A stretch of DNA of 64,000 nt. Origin: JAMXLO01 sp963794185. Lineage in GTDB: Bacteria; Pseudomonadota; Alphaproteobacteria; Acetobacterales; Acetobacteraceae. The DNA lies in assembly GCA_963794185.1 (NCBI GenBank), contig CAWCDM010000053.1, positions 68,929 through 132,928 on the forward strand, in the 5' to 3' direction. Under the pieces are notes generated by a model. The model made no database searches and was not told the origin of the DNA. It saw only the letters and a program-made list of their open reading frames with translations. The stretch's first letter is position 1; each line of letters begins with the position of its first letter. The translations under genes and the position numbers were made by a program. Below are positions 63,081 through 64,000 of this stretch, in pieces.

Positions 63081-64000
63081 GGTTCCGCGCTATTTGGGAT
63101 GGGTAGAAACGTCCTCATAACGCGGGCAACTGCATGTCGAGCTTGCCCGCCAGCAGGTAAATGATGGCCTTGAGGTTGCGGGTTGAGCGGTAGCCCCCAG
63201 TGGCGTTTGACGGTGCGCGCGGCGGCGATAACTGGTTCGATCCGGCTATGGGTGGCCCAGAATATACCACTTCTTCAGATAACTCGCGCCCGCCTGCGCA
63301 GATGGCTCCTGATAAAGGTCCTGAAAGGCGAGGCGGATCTGATACGCACGGGCGGTCTTGAGGTGCCGCGTGGGCAGACCACCGAGCGTCTTGCGCTGAC
63401 GAGCGGACAGCATCTGTGGATTGCGTAGCCAGAGGTAACGCGTGCCACGCAGCAGACTTTGCTCCTCCTGTTCGGTGCGGCGTACCTTATCGACCGCATC
63501 GTTGACGATCTTGACAGCGTGGAATTTGTCGAAGGTGATGGCGGCATTCGGCAGGTTCTCCAGCGATGCCCTTGGTGAAGGCCGGGCTCATATCGATGCA
63601 GACTTGGCTGATCGCGTCGGGATCGCCGCCATGCGCAATGAGGTCATCGGCGAAGGCGGCTATGGTGGCGGCATCGTTGCCCTCGGTAGCGAACATGACG
63701 CGGGCTTGGTCGATGTCGACAAACAAAGTGACGTAGTCTTGGCCGCGCCGGGCGGCGGTTTCATCGATCGCGAGCCGGGTCACGCCCGACGCATTGGTCC
63801 GCGCCCGCGCCTCGTCGACATAATGATGAATGACACGCCATAGCCGGGTGTCGTGCTCGCCCACTATCCGGGCCACCGCCTTGACCGGCATCGCCGCGAC
63901 CATGGTCATGACCAATGCCTCGAACAGCAAGGTAAAGCCGCTGCCAGGCCGTGCCCATGACACGTTTACTGTCTTGATGCCGCACTTGTCGCAGCGGACG
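63081..64000 (-). mobile_element. ISL3-family element, second copy, damaged and cut by the window edge
   Basis: Near-identical to 58292 onwards, in the same orientation. Differences seen: a 92-bp deletion after GAGCGGTAGCC (copy 1 positions 58407-58498 missing), AGAATATACC for AGAAGTACC near 63261, several substitutions, and an extra C in TTCTCCAGCG near 63560. The transposase is therefore in pieces (for example 63275-63547 and 63487-63963). With the intact copy it brackets the IS3 OrfA, metC, sulfurtransferase and cupin genes as direct repeats. Confidence 0.88.

Overview
The window is high-GC bacterial DNA with proteobacterial gene content. Tat-type leaders, TetR/EmrAB efflux, a family-5 solute-binding protein expansion, DUF6481 and DUF3300/DUF2950 genes and the IS types together suggest an alphaproteobacterium, most likely Rhodospirillales/Acetobacteraceae. 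That placement is an inference from gene content; there is no rRNA or tRNA marker here.

Layout. 1-3495: end of an alpha/beta hydrolase, a metal-dependent amidohydrolase and two sugar-type ABC permeases; the cognate solute-binding protein follows at 3789 after a palindromic repeat, and no ATPase gene is present. 5146-9949: DUF3300/DUF2950 pair, a c-type cytochrome, a catalase-like haem protein and a DUF6481 protein. 9983-14516: an area of small toxin-antitoxin type genes, several visibly damaged (higBA, vapBC, an HTH protein), around a glutathione reductase. 14836-19491: remnant of a DNA methyltransferase truncated next to a broken IS66 element, a standalone HNH nuclease of lower GC, and an intact IS701-type element. 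19830-25999: three family-5 solute-binding protein genes, progressively frameshifted, with a phytanoyl-CoA dioxygenase-like gene. 26000-33656: YdcF-like, Rieske oxygenase, NTF2-like, FtsB-like, a trypsin-fold protein that has lost its catalytic triad, an MBL hydrolase, a caspase-like protein, phosphofructokinase and a lipoprotein. 33690-37208: emrAB-type efflux operon divergent from its TetR-type regulator with two palindromic operators between them. 37493-44047: a 1125-residue SAM/adenylate cyclase/AAA/TPR protein, a cas1-like fragment, ssb and a bicovalent-FAD type oxidase. 44173-47054: a glutaredoxin-DinB fusion with an in-frame TGA exactly at the first Cys of its CxxC motif, then a long structured noncoding stretch and a reverse transcriptase of the defence (UG/DRT) class. 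47100-54696: MFS exporter, glycosyltransferase 9, PuuE-like deacetylase, ELM1-like protein, a large unknown protein and a methyltransferase. 54832-57603: family-5 solute-binding protein plus DppB-type permease. 57828-64000: an IS3 element split by an ISL3 element, then metC, a sulfurtransferase and a cupin gene, followed by a second, damaged ISL3 copy running off the window.

The items most worth following are the candidate selenocysteine codon (44215-44217), the reverse transcriptase with its upstream noncoding region (44938-47054), the caspase-like gene (31019-31654), the catalytically dead HtrA-like protein (28999-29973) and the HNH gene between two insertion sequences (17077-18084). A caution applies throughout: at least a dozen otherwise well-preserved genes are broken by one single-base indel, so some 'pseudogenes' here may be sequence errors. 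Long intact genes (for example 37493-40870) show that this is regional rather than uniform.
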